Shown one piece after another: positions 8,521 through 15,625 of a stretch of DNA of 20,138 bases. This DNA is from JAUIBE01 sp035267185 (GTDB lineage Bacteria > Pseudomonadota > Gammaproteobacteria > Xanthomonadales > SZUA-36). Positions within the stretch are counted from its first letter, which is position 1; every line of letters begins with the position of its first letter. Below the pieces are notes generated by a model. It did no database searches. It saw only the letters and a program-made list of their open reading frames with translations, and had not been told where the DNA came from. The position numbers were made by a program, and so were the translations under genes. The stretch is taken from NCBI GenBank assembly GCA_035267185.1, contig DATFLY010000105.1, positions 1 through 20,138 on the forward strand, written 5' to 3'.

Positions 8521-9357
8521 ATGACATTCCGCGAAACCGTAAAAGCTCACCAGGTGAAAATTGTCTCAGTGTTGTTCCTGATCATTTTCGGGATACTGCT
8601 TCTGGCGCCATCCATGTTCGTCTATGTCTATCCTGGTCAGGCCGGCGTATTTTTCCGTGCATTGTCCAATGAGCCACTTGGCAGCCCGGTGCACCGGGAA
8701 GGTCTGTATTTCATTGCGCCATGGAACCAGATGTACGTCTACGACGTAACCCGCCAAAAGCATTCAGTGGACGTGAGCGCATTGACAAATAATGGACTGG
8801 CAGTCTCCATGCGCGTTTCTGCGCTGTTCCAGCCCAATTCTGAGGAATTGAGAACCCTGGCCACCGAATATGGACCGGATTACTCTGAAAAAATCATCTT
8901 CCCGACGATCAATTCAGCAGTACGGCATGTAATTGGTGAACACACCCCGGAAGCGTTATATACCAGCGAGAGATCAGGGTTGCATGCTGCGATCCTGGCC
9001 GAGTCACAGGAGCGGTTTGTCGGACTACCTTTCAAGGTGGATGACGTCATTATCGAAAACCTGGTTCTTCCGGCGGCAGTGAATGACGCTATCGAGGAAA
9101 AGCTTCGCGTTCAACAGGGCGCACTGGCCTACGCATTCCTGCTTGAAAAACAGGAATCTGAAACGCAACGACTGAAGATCGAAGCGGAGGGCATCCGCAC
9201 CTACCAGGAGATTGTCAGCAGCAACCTCACGCCCGAATTGCTTCAGTGGCTTCAGATTCGTGCGATGTATGACCTGGCAGACTCAGACAACAGCAAAGTT
9301 ATCGTGATTGGCGACTCGGAAAAATTGCCGTTGCTGCTGGACGGATCTGCCAACTGA
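8521..9357 (+). CDS. Membrane-anchored SPFH/prohibitin-family protein
   Basis: The product is 278 residues. One N-terminal transmembrane helix (about residues 13-35) is followed by a band 7/SPFH domain: VYPGQAGVFFR, EGLYFIAPW and VSMRVSALFQ at about 40-105, then the conserved region ending IENLVLPAAVNDAIEEKLRVQQ. An Ala/Glu/Gln-rich helix follows and is the usual oligomerisation segment. Prohibitin-like proteins form large ring or cage assemblies on membranes and often modulate proteases or transporters. AAAGGAAG lies 4 nt before the ATG, and only 11 nt separate it from the exporter stop, so the two are almost certainly one unit. A role in scaffolding or stabilising the exporter is inference. 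It differs from HflK/HflC in having no partner gene of the same family beside it. Confidence 0.88.
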   Translation: MTFRETVKAHQVKIVSVLFLIIFGILLLAPSMFVYVYPGQAGVFFRALSNEPLGSPVHREGLYFIAPWNQMYVYDVTRQKHSVDVSALTNNGLAVSMRVSALFQPNSEELRTLATEYGPDYSEKIIFPTINSAVRHVIGEHTPEALYTSERSGLHAAILAESQERFVGLPFKVDDVIIENLVLPAAVNDAIEEKLRVQQGALAYAFLLEKQESETQRLKIEAEGIRTYQEIVSSNLTPELLQWLQIRAMYDLADSDNSKVIVIGDSEKLPLLLDGSAN

Positions 9358-9429
9358 CGCGGCATGCCAGGCGGGGCAGCGAATTCACCGTACGGGAGCC
9401 CCTCTGTTACTGGAGAGACTCTTTAGTGG

Positions 9430-11100
9430 TTAACAATGACTCAGATTCATGCGCCTGAGCATTGCCTTGAATCTCGGCTCGGCCCTTAGCTCATTAAATG
9501 GCGCCATGTTAACAGCATAAGTAATGAGCCCATCATGTTCGTCCACCGCCTTTTCCATCCAATCCAGGGCTGAATCCGGGTCCCCTGCCCCAATACAGGC
9601 GATGCTCAGAAAAGCTGCGCCGAAATAGCCGGATTCACGTTGCTGCTTCATACGGGAAACATACTCCTGCGCTTTTTCGGGCTGGCCGGCTCTGCCCAGG
9701 GACCAGGCTGCCAGGCCCATGAAAAGCGGATCAGCCTGCACCGATTCGGGTGCGTTGTCATAGATGCTGATCGCCTCGGTGTGATTTCCCATGGAAGTGA
9801 GCACCCCGGCTTCACTGGCATAAGCAAATGGGAAAAAAGGATGCATTTGCCGGGCACTGCGGGTGTACTGCAAGGCTTCTTCGTATTCACCAGATGACCA
9901 CAGCACCCAGGCGAGAATGGCATGGTGATCCCCTGAGAGAGGATCCAGAACAACCGAACGCCGACACAGCGCCAGTGCTTCATCGGAATGCTTTGGAAAA
10001 CGGTGCAGAAAGACACCCGCCCAACTGGCCCCCATTGCATCTCCCGGCATTAATTCGAGCGCTTTTCGGTAGTGCTTTTCAGTCCCTTCCCAGTCATAAA
10101 AAAGGTACTGCAGGGTCAGCCCCATGGCATCATGACAGATCGCCAGTTTGTCGTTGCATGATAACGCCCTCTGCGCTGCCTCCAGGGCCGAGTCGCGATA
10201 ATCAATTCCCTTGCCAAAGCCAAAGAAAGCAACATACACCTGCATGATGGCGAACCAGGCGTGGGCCTGGGCAAATTCCGGGTCCAGCTTTCTTGCCTGG
10301 TCAACCAGGTCCATGCCTTCTCCAAAGTTGCCTCCAGCCCTGGACCAGCACCACTTTGCTTTTAAATAAAGCTGATAAGCGTCAATGTTGTCAGTGAAAT
10401 GTTCCTCACGAATGTCGATGGAACTGCCACCCGTGCTGGTGCTGATTCGGGCTGCGATGGCCTGGGCAATTTCATCCTGGATGGCAAAAATGTCAGTCAG
10501 CTCGCGATCGTATTTTTCCGACCACACGTGATAACCATCAGCGGCGTTGATCAGCTGTGCCGTAACCCTTAACTGATTGCCCGAATGACGCAGGCTGCCT
10601 TCAAGCACCCGGCGCACGCCAAGCCGGGCACCTACTTCCTTGAGATCGATATTTTGTCCCTTGAACGAAAAGGCTGAGGTTCGCGCAGCCACCTTCAGGC
10701 CAGGAATTTGTGCCAGCGCATTGATGATTTCTTCGGCGATTCCATCTGCAAGATGCTCATCATCCAGGTCCTGGCTCATGCTGACGAACGGCAGAACTGC
10801 GATGCCTTCGGCGGGTTTGGATTGATCATCAGGTATTGAATTGGATTGGTCTGAAGGCTTCGGATCCGATTCGGTCCTGACAACACCCTGCGGCGTGACA
10901 TCGAAGGCCCAGGTTAAAACCATGGCGATGGGGAAACCCAGAAAAATAAGTGCCGTGAAGACTTTCAGTACCCAATCAGGGGCACCAAAAATCGGAAAAA
11001 GCGTGTCAGCAACCTGTATCAATAACCACCCGACCACCACATAGGCAGCCGCGACGGTAAAAACCCTTCTGCGTCGCAACTCGGTCAGGAATTTTTTCAT
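9430..11100 (-). CDS. Two-TM protein with TolB-like domain and TPR repeats
   Basis: The product is 556 residues. I start it at ATG 11100 (MKKFLTELRRRRVF) rather than 51 codons upstream, because the family begins with this Arg-rich stretch. Transmembrane helices are near residues 13-35 and 43-66 (VAAAYVVVGWLLIQVADTLFP; GAPDWVLKVFTALIFLGFPIAMVLTWAFD), followed by a Pro/Ser linker. Residues about 99-220 are the TolB-like module (GIAVLPFVSMS, LADGIAEEI, VGARLGVRRVLEGSLR, ELTDIFAIQDEIA). Residues about 235-556 are tetratricopeptide repeats. In relatives this tail follows a DNA-binding or adenylate-cyclase domain; here neither is present, so it is a stand-alone version. A function in protein-protein contacts or signalling at the inner membrane is inference. 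It is transcribed divergently from the DUF4920 gene. Confidence 0.85.
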   Translation of the reverse strand: MKKFLTELRRRRVFTVAAAYVVVGWLLIQVADTLFPIFGAPDWVLKVFTALIFLGFPIAMVLTWAFDVTPQGVVRTESDPKPSDQSNSIPDDQSKPAEGIAVLPFVSMSQDLDDEHLADGIAEEIINALAQIPGLKVAARTSAFSFKGQNIDLKEVGARLGVRRVLEGSLRHSGNQLRVTAQLINAADGYHVWSEKYDRELTDIFAIQDEIAQAIAARISTSTGGSSIDIREEHFTDNIDAYQLYLKAKWCWSRAGGNFGEGMDLVDQARKLDPEFAQAHAWFAIMQVYVAFFGFGKGIDYRDSALEAAQRALSCNDKLAICHDAMGLTLQYLFYDWEGTEKHYRKALELMPGDAMGASWAGVFLHRFPKHSDEALALCRRSVVLDPLSGDHHAILAWVLWSSGEYEEALQYTRSARQMHPFFPFAYASEAGVLTSMGNHTEAISIYDNAPESVQADPLFMGLAAWSLGRAGQPEKAQEYVSRMKQQRESGYFGAAFLSIACIGAGDPDSALDWMEKAVDEHDGLITYAVNMAPFNELRAEPRFKAMLRRMNLSHC

Positions 11101-11243
11101 GATCTCGATGGGGCCACTATTGCTCTTATGGCTGAAACTATAAGGGATAGAGACCAAAAAAGGGGATCGGGAATAGAAACTTTGATCACGTTCAGCAATA
11201 TACAATTCCCGGTTCGGGTTCAGCTTTGAGATTGAAGCCGGGC

Positions 11244-11249
11244 TATACT
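11244..11249 (+). promoter_or_regulatory. Possible -10 element TATACT for the DUF4920/DUF4399 pair
   Basis: TATACT lies 27 nt before the ATG at 11277 and is followed by a run of seven T. No good -35 hexamer is found at 16-18 bp, so this is a weak call. Confidence 0.3.
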
Positions 11250-11276
11250 GCATTTTTTTGCGGAGATCTTTGAGCC

Positions 11277-11759
11277 ATGCGACTCCTGGTTTTGCTTTTC
11301 ACCGTCGTTATTCTTAATGCACATGCTGAGAATGATGTCGTCCGCCTGTCTGAACCCGTAGAAGCCACAGATGCCTATGAAGTATTCGGTGCACCGCTTG
11401 AAGACAAGAAAGCTGGTTTGTCTTTGAAGGAAGTCATTGAACACGAGTCAGAACTGGCAGGAGAAGAAGTTCGTGTTTCTACACGAATTGCAAAAGTGTG
11501 CCAGAAAAAAGGTTGCTTTTTCATGGCCACCGAGGGCGATCTTTCAGCCCGCGTTACGTTTGAAGATTATGGCTTTTTCATTCCAAGCGACAGTAGTGGC
11601 AAACAGGTGACCATGGTTGGCGTTTTTTCACGTCAGCCGGTGACCAGTGAGCAGGCGGCACACTACCAGGACGACCTGCAGGAACCGGCAAGTGATGTGG
11701 AATACTCTCCATTTGAGTATTCCATTGTCGCAACCTCGGTGCTGATTCCACGCAGCTGA
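11277..11759 (+). CDS. Exported DUF4920 protein
   Basis: The product is 160 residues. A signal peptide (MRLLVLLFTVVILNAHA, cleavage after about 17) sends it to the periplasm. The rest matches the DUF4920 pattern: FGAPLED, then LAGEEVRVSTRIAKVCQKKGC, then ARVTFEDYGFFIPSDSSGKQV and GVFSRQPVT. The paired cysteines of KVCQKKGC are the family hallmark and suggest a metal-binding or redox site; the biochemical function of the family is unknown to me. GGAG at 11262-11265 is 11 nt before the ATG, rather far. The next gene follows after 28 nt, so a two-gene unit is likely. Divergent from the TPR gene with 176 bp between starts. Confidence 0.8.
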   Translation: MRLLVLLFTVVILNAHAENDVVRLSEPVEATDAYEVFGAPLEDKKAGLSLKEVIEHESELAGEEVRVSTRIAKVCQKKGCFFMATEGDLSARVTFEDYGFFIPSDSSGKQVTMVGVFSRQPVTSEQAAHYQDDLQEPASDVEYSPFEYSIVATSVLIPRS

Positions 11760-11775
11760 CCGAAAACATCTCTTC

Positions 11776-11780
11776 AGGAG
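11776..11780 (+). promoter_or_regulatory. Ribosome binding site that fixes a TTG start
   Basis: AGGAG sits 7 nt before the TTG at 11788. The first in-frame ATG after it lies inside the signal-peptide region (11818), so this site decides the start codon of the DUF4399 gene. Confidence 0.75.
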
Positions 11781-11787
11781 AAATCAG

Positions 11788-12249
11788 TTGAGATTCGTCA
11801 AAAGCTTGATTCTGAGCATGGTCTGGTTGTTTTCGGGTTTTGCCATTGCCCAGACCATCGTCAACAATGCCATTCCGGAGCTAAGCCCATCACCACCTGG
11901 AGCCAGTGTTGGTTTCAGAGAACTGAACGACGGCGACATCGTTCCAAAGTCCTTAAGGGTCAAATTCGAAGTGACAGGCATGAAGGTCAGGAGACCCGGA
12001 AAACCCCAGGAAAATTCAGGCCATTATCACCTCCTGGTCGACGAGAGATCACTGCCTGACCTTACCCAGCCTCTACCCAACAGGGAAGGCATTTACCATT
12101 TTGACAAGGCTGAAAAGTCTGCTGTGATCAACATGCCGCCAGGCGAGCACACGCTGCAGTTGGTTTTTGCCGACTACAGGCATATTCCTCATGATCCTCC
12201 GGTGATGTCCGAGAAAATCACGGTCATTGTCGAAGAGGATGCAGACTAG
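11788..12249 (+). CDS. Exported DUF4399 protein (TTG start)
   Basis: The product is 153 residues, starting at TTG with a well-placed AGGAG. The signal peptide is MRFVKSLILSMVWLFSGFAIA (cleavage after 21). The mature part follows DUF4399: FRELNDGDIVPKSLRVKFEVTGM, then GHYHLLVD, then MPPGEHTLQLVFADYRHIPHDPPVMSEKITV. The repeated His residues (GHYHLL, YRHIPHDPP) could bind a metal. DUF4399 proteins are small periplasmic beta-sandwich proteins of unsettled function. The pairing with the DUF4920 gene 28 nt upstream, whose product carries a CxxxxC motif, suggests a shared metal-related envelope task, but that is inference. The gene is convergent with the AG[DE]-repeat gene; the 46-bp spacer holds no convincing terminator. 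Confidence 0.82.
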   Translation: MRFVKSLILSMVWLFSGFAIAQTIVNNAIPELSPSPPGASVGFRELNDGDIVPKSLRVKFEVTGMKVRRPGKPQENSGHYHLLVDERSLPDLTQPLPNREGIYHFDKAEKSAVINMPPGEHTLQLVFADYRHIPHDPPVMSEKITVIVEEDAD

Positions 12250-12295
12250 AATCAGGCCTTTTCGAAAGACGAACCTGGCCCTGAAAGATCAGGAA

Positions 12296-12895
12296 TCAGT
12301 CCCCACCCTGGTAAAGCCTGACGTCACCCGCATAGAGCTTGAAGTATACGTCGTGGTCACCCTCGCCCTGCCATTCGATGGACCGAAAAAGGCCCGAGGC
12401 TGACCTGTTAAATGGGCCTGCATTGATGTCCCCTGCCCACAATGATCCTTCCACATTTCCGTAGTTGTCTGTGTCTCCGACCTCAATGCTCAGGTCGCCT
12501 GCGCGCAACTGGATGTCACGATCACCGCCAACGTTTCCTACATCCAGCTCACCCGCTGTGAGACGCACGGTGAGGTCGGAATTACGTGGCACCTCGATCA
12601 CGGTACGAAAATGTTTGCGCGGTCCATCAATGTCAATCGTGGCCTGGTTGCCTTTGACTTTAGCCTGTGTGTCAACGTCATCGCTTTCATCTTCAAGCGT
12701 CCAGTGCACCCGGATGTGATTGTCAGCACTTTCAACAATCTCATGCTCCCCTGCAGACAACTTGAGGGTGATTTGTCCGCCTTGCATAAACTCGGCTTCC
12801 ATGGAATCGGTATAAGCAGATTCCGCGTTCACAGATGCAAATGGGAATAACAGCATGGCACTCAGCGCCATTGCAAACCGGGGTATTGATTTCAT
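12296..12895 (-). CDS. Exported protein with five AG[DE] beta-repeats (DUF4097-like?)
   Basis: The product is 199 residues from ATG 12895, chosen because AGGAGA (12903-12908 on the reverse strand) is 7 nt upstream and the signal peptide then begins at the start (cleavage after SVNA, residue 24). The mature chain contains five similar strings: KLSAGEHEI (AG at 48-49), RLTAGELDV (114), QLRAGDLSI (132), SLWAGDINA (154) and KLYAGDVRL (189). Between them are short beta-strands, with no Cys. This resembles DUF4097/adhesin-like beta-solenoids, in which polar turns repeat at regular spacing, but I am not certain of the family. It is an isolated gene facing the DUF4399 gene. A structural envelope role is inference. 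Confidence 0.75.
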   Translation of the reverse strand: MKSIPRFAMALSAMLLFPFASVNAESAYTDSMEAEFMQGGQITLKLSAGEHEIVESADNHIRVHWTLEDESDDVDTQAKVKGNQATIDIDGPRKHFRTVIEVPRNSDLTVRLTAGELDVGNVGGDRDIQLRAGDLSIEVGDTDNYGNVEGSLWAGDINAGPFNRSASGLFRSIEWQGEGDHDVYFKLYAGDVRLYQGGD

Positions 12896-13204
12896 CTGAT
12901 GATCTCCTGCCAGGCTTTTCCGACCGATTCTAAGGATTCTGCTCATTAAACGCGCGAGCAGGCCAAATGGTTACATGCAGCACCAAAAACAATATGGCCA
13001 GTGAAACAGAACAATACAGACACATCGGAACCTCAAGCCAGTTTAAGCTTATTCTTGACTCAAACCCCGCAAGATGTGCGACGATAGATCGGCCGATCAG
13101 ATTCGTAGAATGATCGCCATTCCAGGCCCAATGCGAGCATCCATCGGCGGTAATTCTGGGGGCTGAATGCCCGGATCAATAACGAGGTACGGGCGAGAAC
13201 CATC
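12896..13204. other. Divergent intergenic region before the LysR gene
   Basis: This 309-bp gap carries the promoters of the AG[DE]-repeat gene (leftward) and of the LysR gene (rightward). I see a TTGACT at 13055-13060 without a matching -10, and a 12-bp palindrome at 13087-13098. No convincing small gene, tRNA or repeat is visible. Confidence 0.6.
13087..13098. promoter_or_regulatory. 12-bp palindrome GATCGGCCGATC, possible operator
   Basis: This perfect palindrome lies 107 bp before the LysR ATG, in the shared promoter region. LysR proteins usually bind dyads of the T-N11-A type close to their own promoters, so autoregulation is possible. The motif is short and could be chance. Confidence 0.3.
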
Positions 13205-14101
13205 ATGAATTCCAGTCGTCGTATGCCGTCCTTGCGGGCGCTTCAGGTGTTTCAGGTTTCCGGCAATCACCTGAGTTTCAAAGAGGCTGCTGAAGAATTG
13301 TTTCTGACTGCTTCGGCCGTCAGCCACCAGGTAAAAAATCTCGAGACATTCCTGGGAATAGACCTGTTCGTGCGAAAAACGCGTGGGTTGGAATTGACCG
13401 AAGCAGGAAGCCGCTACCACGAATTTCTCTCTTTCATGTTTGCGCGTCTGGAGGATGAAACCCAACAACTGCACAAGAATTTTGGCCGTCAGCTTATTCG
13501 CCTCTGTGTCCCGCCCTTCCTGGCCAATGAGTTGTTATTGCCCAAGCTAAGTGAAATAAAGGAATTGATGCCGGAGACGGATGTTCGCGTGGTGACGCAG
13601 CCCGGCGCAATGCAGACGCACCCAGCCGACGCTGATGTCTCAATTCTGGTGGGCACGGGTGATTGGGCTGACCTTGAAGCCATCGAATTATTTCCGCGCA
13701 AGGTCATGACAGCCTGCTCGCCAGAACTAAAGCAGAAAGTGAAGCTTGATTCACCAGCAGATCTTGATGCGCGCACACTCATCGTGCATGAGAACCGGCC
13801 TGAGGCATGGACCGACTGGGCCAAAGCGCTTGGCTACCCCGAACCGGAAGCCAACAAGGTTTACCGATTCGACTCCATGGCAGCGGTCGTACAGGCTGCG
13901 GCTGAAGGTCATGGCGTGGCACTGGTTTACTGGCCCCTGAGCAAGCGTTGGTTTGACTCCGGCTCCCTGGTTCGCGCCCTGGGTGACATTGTAGATACCG
14001 AGGAGTCCTTCTTTGTTGCATTTCGCACGGAGGACGGCGATCGCGAGGAGGTCAGCAGGCTGGTCGAGTGGATCGTTGAAAACTGTAGCATTGACGCATG
14101 A
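13205..14101 (+). CDS. LysR-family transcriptional regulator, GcvA-like
   Basis: The product is 298 residues, the usual LysR length. An N-terminal winged helix-turn-helix (about residues 8-66) contains the GcvA/AmpR-type strings PSLRALQVF, LSFKEAAEELFLTASAVSHQVKNLE and LGIDLFVRKTRGLELTEAG. Residues about 90-298 form the periplasmic-binding-protein-like effector domain (ADVSILVGTGDW, FDSMAAVVQAAAEGHGVALVYWPL). LysR proteins are cytoplasmic tetramers that respond to a small-molecule inducer. The effector and target genes are unknown: the divergent neighbour is an exported structural protein, and no enzyme gene adjoins it. The ATG at 13205 follows GGGCGAGA about 8 nt upstream. The call is firm for the family and moderate for the GcvA-like subgroup. 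Confidence 0.92.
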   Translation: MNSSRRMPSLRALQVFQVSGNHLSFKEAAEELFLTASAVSHQVKNLETFLGIDLFVRKTRGLELTEAGSRYHEFLSFMFARLEDETQQLHKNFGRQLIRLCVPPFLANELLLPKLSEIKELMPETDVRVVTQPGAMQTHPADADVSILVGTGDWADLEAIELFPRKVMTACSPELKQKVKLDSPADLDARTLIVHENRPEAWTDWAKALGYPEPEANKVYRFDSMAAVVQAAAEGHGVALVYWPLSKRWFDSGSLVRALGDIVDTEESFFVAFRTEDGDREEVSRLVEWIVENCSIDA

Positions 14102-14208
14102 ATTAGATTCTTCCTGGGGGCAATAAAACTCGTTTGTCGCAGCACAGATGCCTCTCTAATCTCACCCCTGAGATATGAACTTCAACGGTTTTTCGAAGGA
14201 GAGATGTC

Positions 14209-14565
14209 ATGAAGACGTTCAAGCCAGTCAAACTTTTAATTGCGCTCGCCATCGCTGCACAGCCTGTGGCTGCAATGGCAACCTCACAGCAGGACGCGAT
14301 AAAAGCCTGCACTGATGCGATCATTGCTGATTCACCAAAACTCGACCGGGCCGGTCTGTCTGTCAGCTTCCATGAGAGCATCAATGCTTCAGGTCGCAGG
14401 TTGAAAAAGGGCGGGGTGTTTTATCTCGATATTCGCAACCCAAAGAACGGCGAAGTTGTGGCTCGTGCAGACTGTCACTACAGTCGCTCGGCCAGGGTCC
14501 TGTCACTTGTTGAGGTACCGCTGACAAGCGAAGACGCCAAAGTACGGTCTGATACGCAGTACTAG
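14209..14565 (+). CDS. Small exported protein of unknown function
   Basis: The product is 118 residues. AAGGAGAG (14196-14203) is 5 nt before the ATG. The signal peptide (MKTFKPVKLLIALAIAAQPVAAMA) is followed by a mature chain of about 94 residues with two cysteines (KACTDA and RADCHY) that may pair. The core (GGVFYLDIRNPKNGEVVARADCHYSRSARVLSLVEVPL) looks like a compact beta-hairpin domain. I recognise no family. It lies 107 bp after the LysR stop with only a weak promoter candidate (TTGTCG at 14134-14139, TAATCT at 14157-14162, 17-bp spacer), so it may be an independent gene. It ends in a strong terminator. Periplasmic location is supported; function is not. Confidence 0.8.
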   Translation: MKTFKPVKLLIALAIAAQPVAAMATSQQDAIKACTDAIIADSPKLDRAGLSVSFHESINASGRRLKKGGVFYLDIRNPKNGEVVARADCHYSRSARVLSLVEVPLTSEDAKVRSDTQY

Positions 14566-14579
14566 AGCTCGAGTCGGAA

Positions 14580-14610
14580 AAGGGGGTGGTTAATCCACCC
14601 CCTTCTTTCT
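14580..14610 (+). terminator. Rho-independent terminator after the small exported protein
   Basis: A perfect 10-bp stem, AAGGGGGTGG (14580-14589) and CCACCCCCTT (14595-14604), with a 5-nt TTAAT loop, is followed by CTTTCT. It lies 14 nt after the stop codon. AAAA before the stem would give a T-run on the other strand, so it may work in both directions. Confidence 0.85.
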
Positions 14611-14618
14611 GACAGATG

Positions 14619-14657
14619 AAAAAAACTGACCATCGCGACAGAATCGCGACGGCCAGT
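14619..14657 (-). terminator. Rho-independent terminator of the spondin-domain gene
   Basis: On the - strand, 14657 to 14625 folds into a 14-bp stem with a 5-nt loop, then a run of T (14625 to 14619). The two mismatches seen on the + strand are A/C, which become G-U pairs in the - strand transcript. The fold is therefore complete only for transcripts from the spondin gene. Confidence 0.8.
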
Positions 14658-14660
14658 CAA

Positions 14661-14679
14661 TGCCGGCCAGGGGCCGGCA
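14661..14679. repeat. 8-bp GC-rich hairpin TGCCGGCC / GGCCGGCA
   Basis: This perfect inverted repeat with a 3-nt loop lies between the spondin stop and its terminator, 10 nt past the stop. It has no T-run. It may protect or stabilise the mRNA 3' end. Confidence 0.55.
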
Positions 14680-14688
14680 GATGGGATC

Positions 14689-15336
14689 CTAGTTGTTTAC
14701 CCGGGTAATGGTGATGCGTGCAACCGGGTTGCGCCAGTCGCGCAGATCTGCATCAAGATCTCCAACTCCGCGGACGCCATTCGAAATGTAAACATAACCT
14801 TCGCCGTTATCAGAAACTGGTCCGGGATCTCCCCCACAACCTGGACCCGGCAAATTGGCACACAGTTCATCATTCAGTTCCGTACCCGCATCATATGCCG
14901 GTACAGAAATCCTGATGGTCTTGTTGCCATTGGGGCCATCAACACCGTTGAGCGCAAAGAATGTATCGTTGGTTGGGATGAGCATCGAAGCAATCGTGAT
15001 GGCTTTGTACTGTCCTTTGGTTGCCACCAGCGTGGTACCCGATGCACCGGGGCCGATGAAATCCAGGCTTGCAACATCATAGGCATCCAGGGAGTCAGCC
15101 AGATCACCAGCCGCGCCGGATTCTGCCAGTGTTTCCAGCTCAGAACTGGCCTCGTCCCCGGCAAGGAAAAAACTGTCGCCGGACCGGGTTGTTGCTACAA
15201 GCGCAGGGGTGAAGGTGATGCCCTTGGTCAGGTTGGTCACCGTCACCTCAAAATAGCTGTCCGCAAGGACTGTTCCCGAGAACAGGGCACCGCCGAGGGC
15301 TGTGGCGGCAAGCATCGATTTCAATGTGTATTTCAT
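14689..15336 (-). CDS. Exported spondin-domain protein
   Basis: The product is 215 residues from ATG 15336. AAGGAG (reverse strand, 15343-15348) lies 6 nt upstream, so I reject an earlier in-frame ATG at 15402. The signal peptide is MKYTLKSMLAATALGGALFSGTVLA (cleavage after 25). The mature chain follows the spondin N-terminal-type domain of bacteria: FEVTVTNLTKGITFTPALVATT, then SSELETLAESGAAGDL, and near the end GEGYVYISNGVRGVGDL and DWRNPVARITITRV. Spondin-type modules are cell-surface or extracellular beta-sandwich domains; their role in bacteria is unclear. Two cysteines sit in an LCANLPGPGCGGDPGP loop and may bind each other. It is a single gene with its own terminator and an AT-rich upstream region. 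Confidence 0.85.
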   Translation of the reverse strand: MKYTLKSMLAATALGGALFSGTVLADSYFEVTVTNLTKGITFTPALVATTRSGDSFFLAGDEASSELETLAESGAAGDLADSLDAYDVASLDFIGPGASGTTLVATKGQYKAITIASMLIPTNDTFFALNGVDGPNGNKTIRISVPAYDAGTELNDELCANLPGPGCGGDPGPVSDNGEGYVYISNGVRGVGDLDADLRDWRNPVARITITRVNN

Positions 15337-15619
15337 GTAGAGCTCCTTGGTGGGCTTATTGCATCGGCTGTCTCTGATCTTCAACCGATTTCTGGTGCCC
15401 ATTATGAAGCTGGAAATTCACGCCATGATCACGTTTTCACATGATTTTTTTTCGAGAAATAATCTATAGTTAATTGATTAATATATTTATTTATTTAGAA
15501 TATCGAATCGACGTGATACTTTCGTTAGATTCCGGCATCACGTTCAGCCGGGATTGGATTTACTCAGTGACGCTGAGAAATCAGGACCGGCTATAATCCG
15601 TGACTGACTGCAAGCAAGG
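15337..15619. other. AT-rich divergent promoter region
   Basis: The 283-bp region separates the spondin gene (leftward) from the metalloprotease-like gene (rightward). The stretch from about 15440 to 15510 is strongly AT-rich, unlike its flanks. It holds three copies of a 7-bp box ATCACGT/ACGTGAT (15428-15434, 15511-15517, 15537-15543), the last two inverted with 19 bp between them. No small gene is apparent. Confidence 0.55.
15592..15597 (+). promoter_or_regulatory. -10 element TATAAT for the metalloprotease-like gene
   Basis: A perfect TATAAT lies 28 nt before the ATG at 15626. The -35 region is poor (TGACGC at 15568-15573, 18-bp spacer), suggesting an activated promoter or another -35 usage. 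Downstream sequence resembles the leader of rdgC. Confidence 0.55.
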
Positions 15620-15625
15620 ATGCTT

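Noticed and set aside
9358..9429. GGGGC / GCCCC inverted repeat between the SPFH and TPR genes
   Set aside because: It is 5 bp with a loop of about 20 nt and no T-run; too weak for a terminator.
12280..12293. Small hairpin CCTGA / TCAGG between the DUF4399 and AG[DE]-repeat genes
   Set aside because: The stem has only 5 bp and no T-run follows on either strand, so I do not call a terminator.
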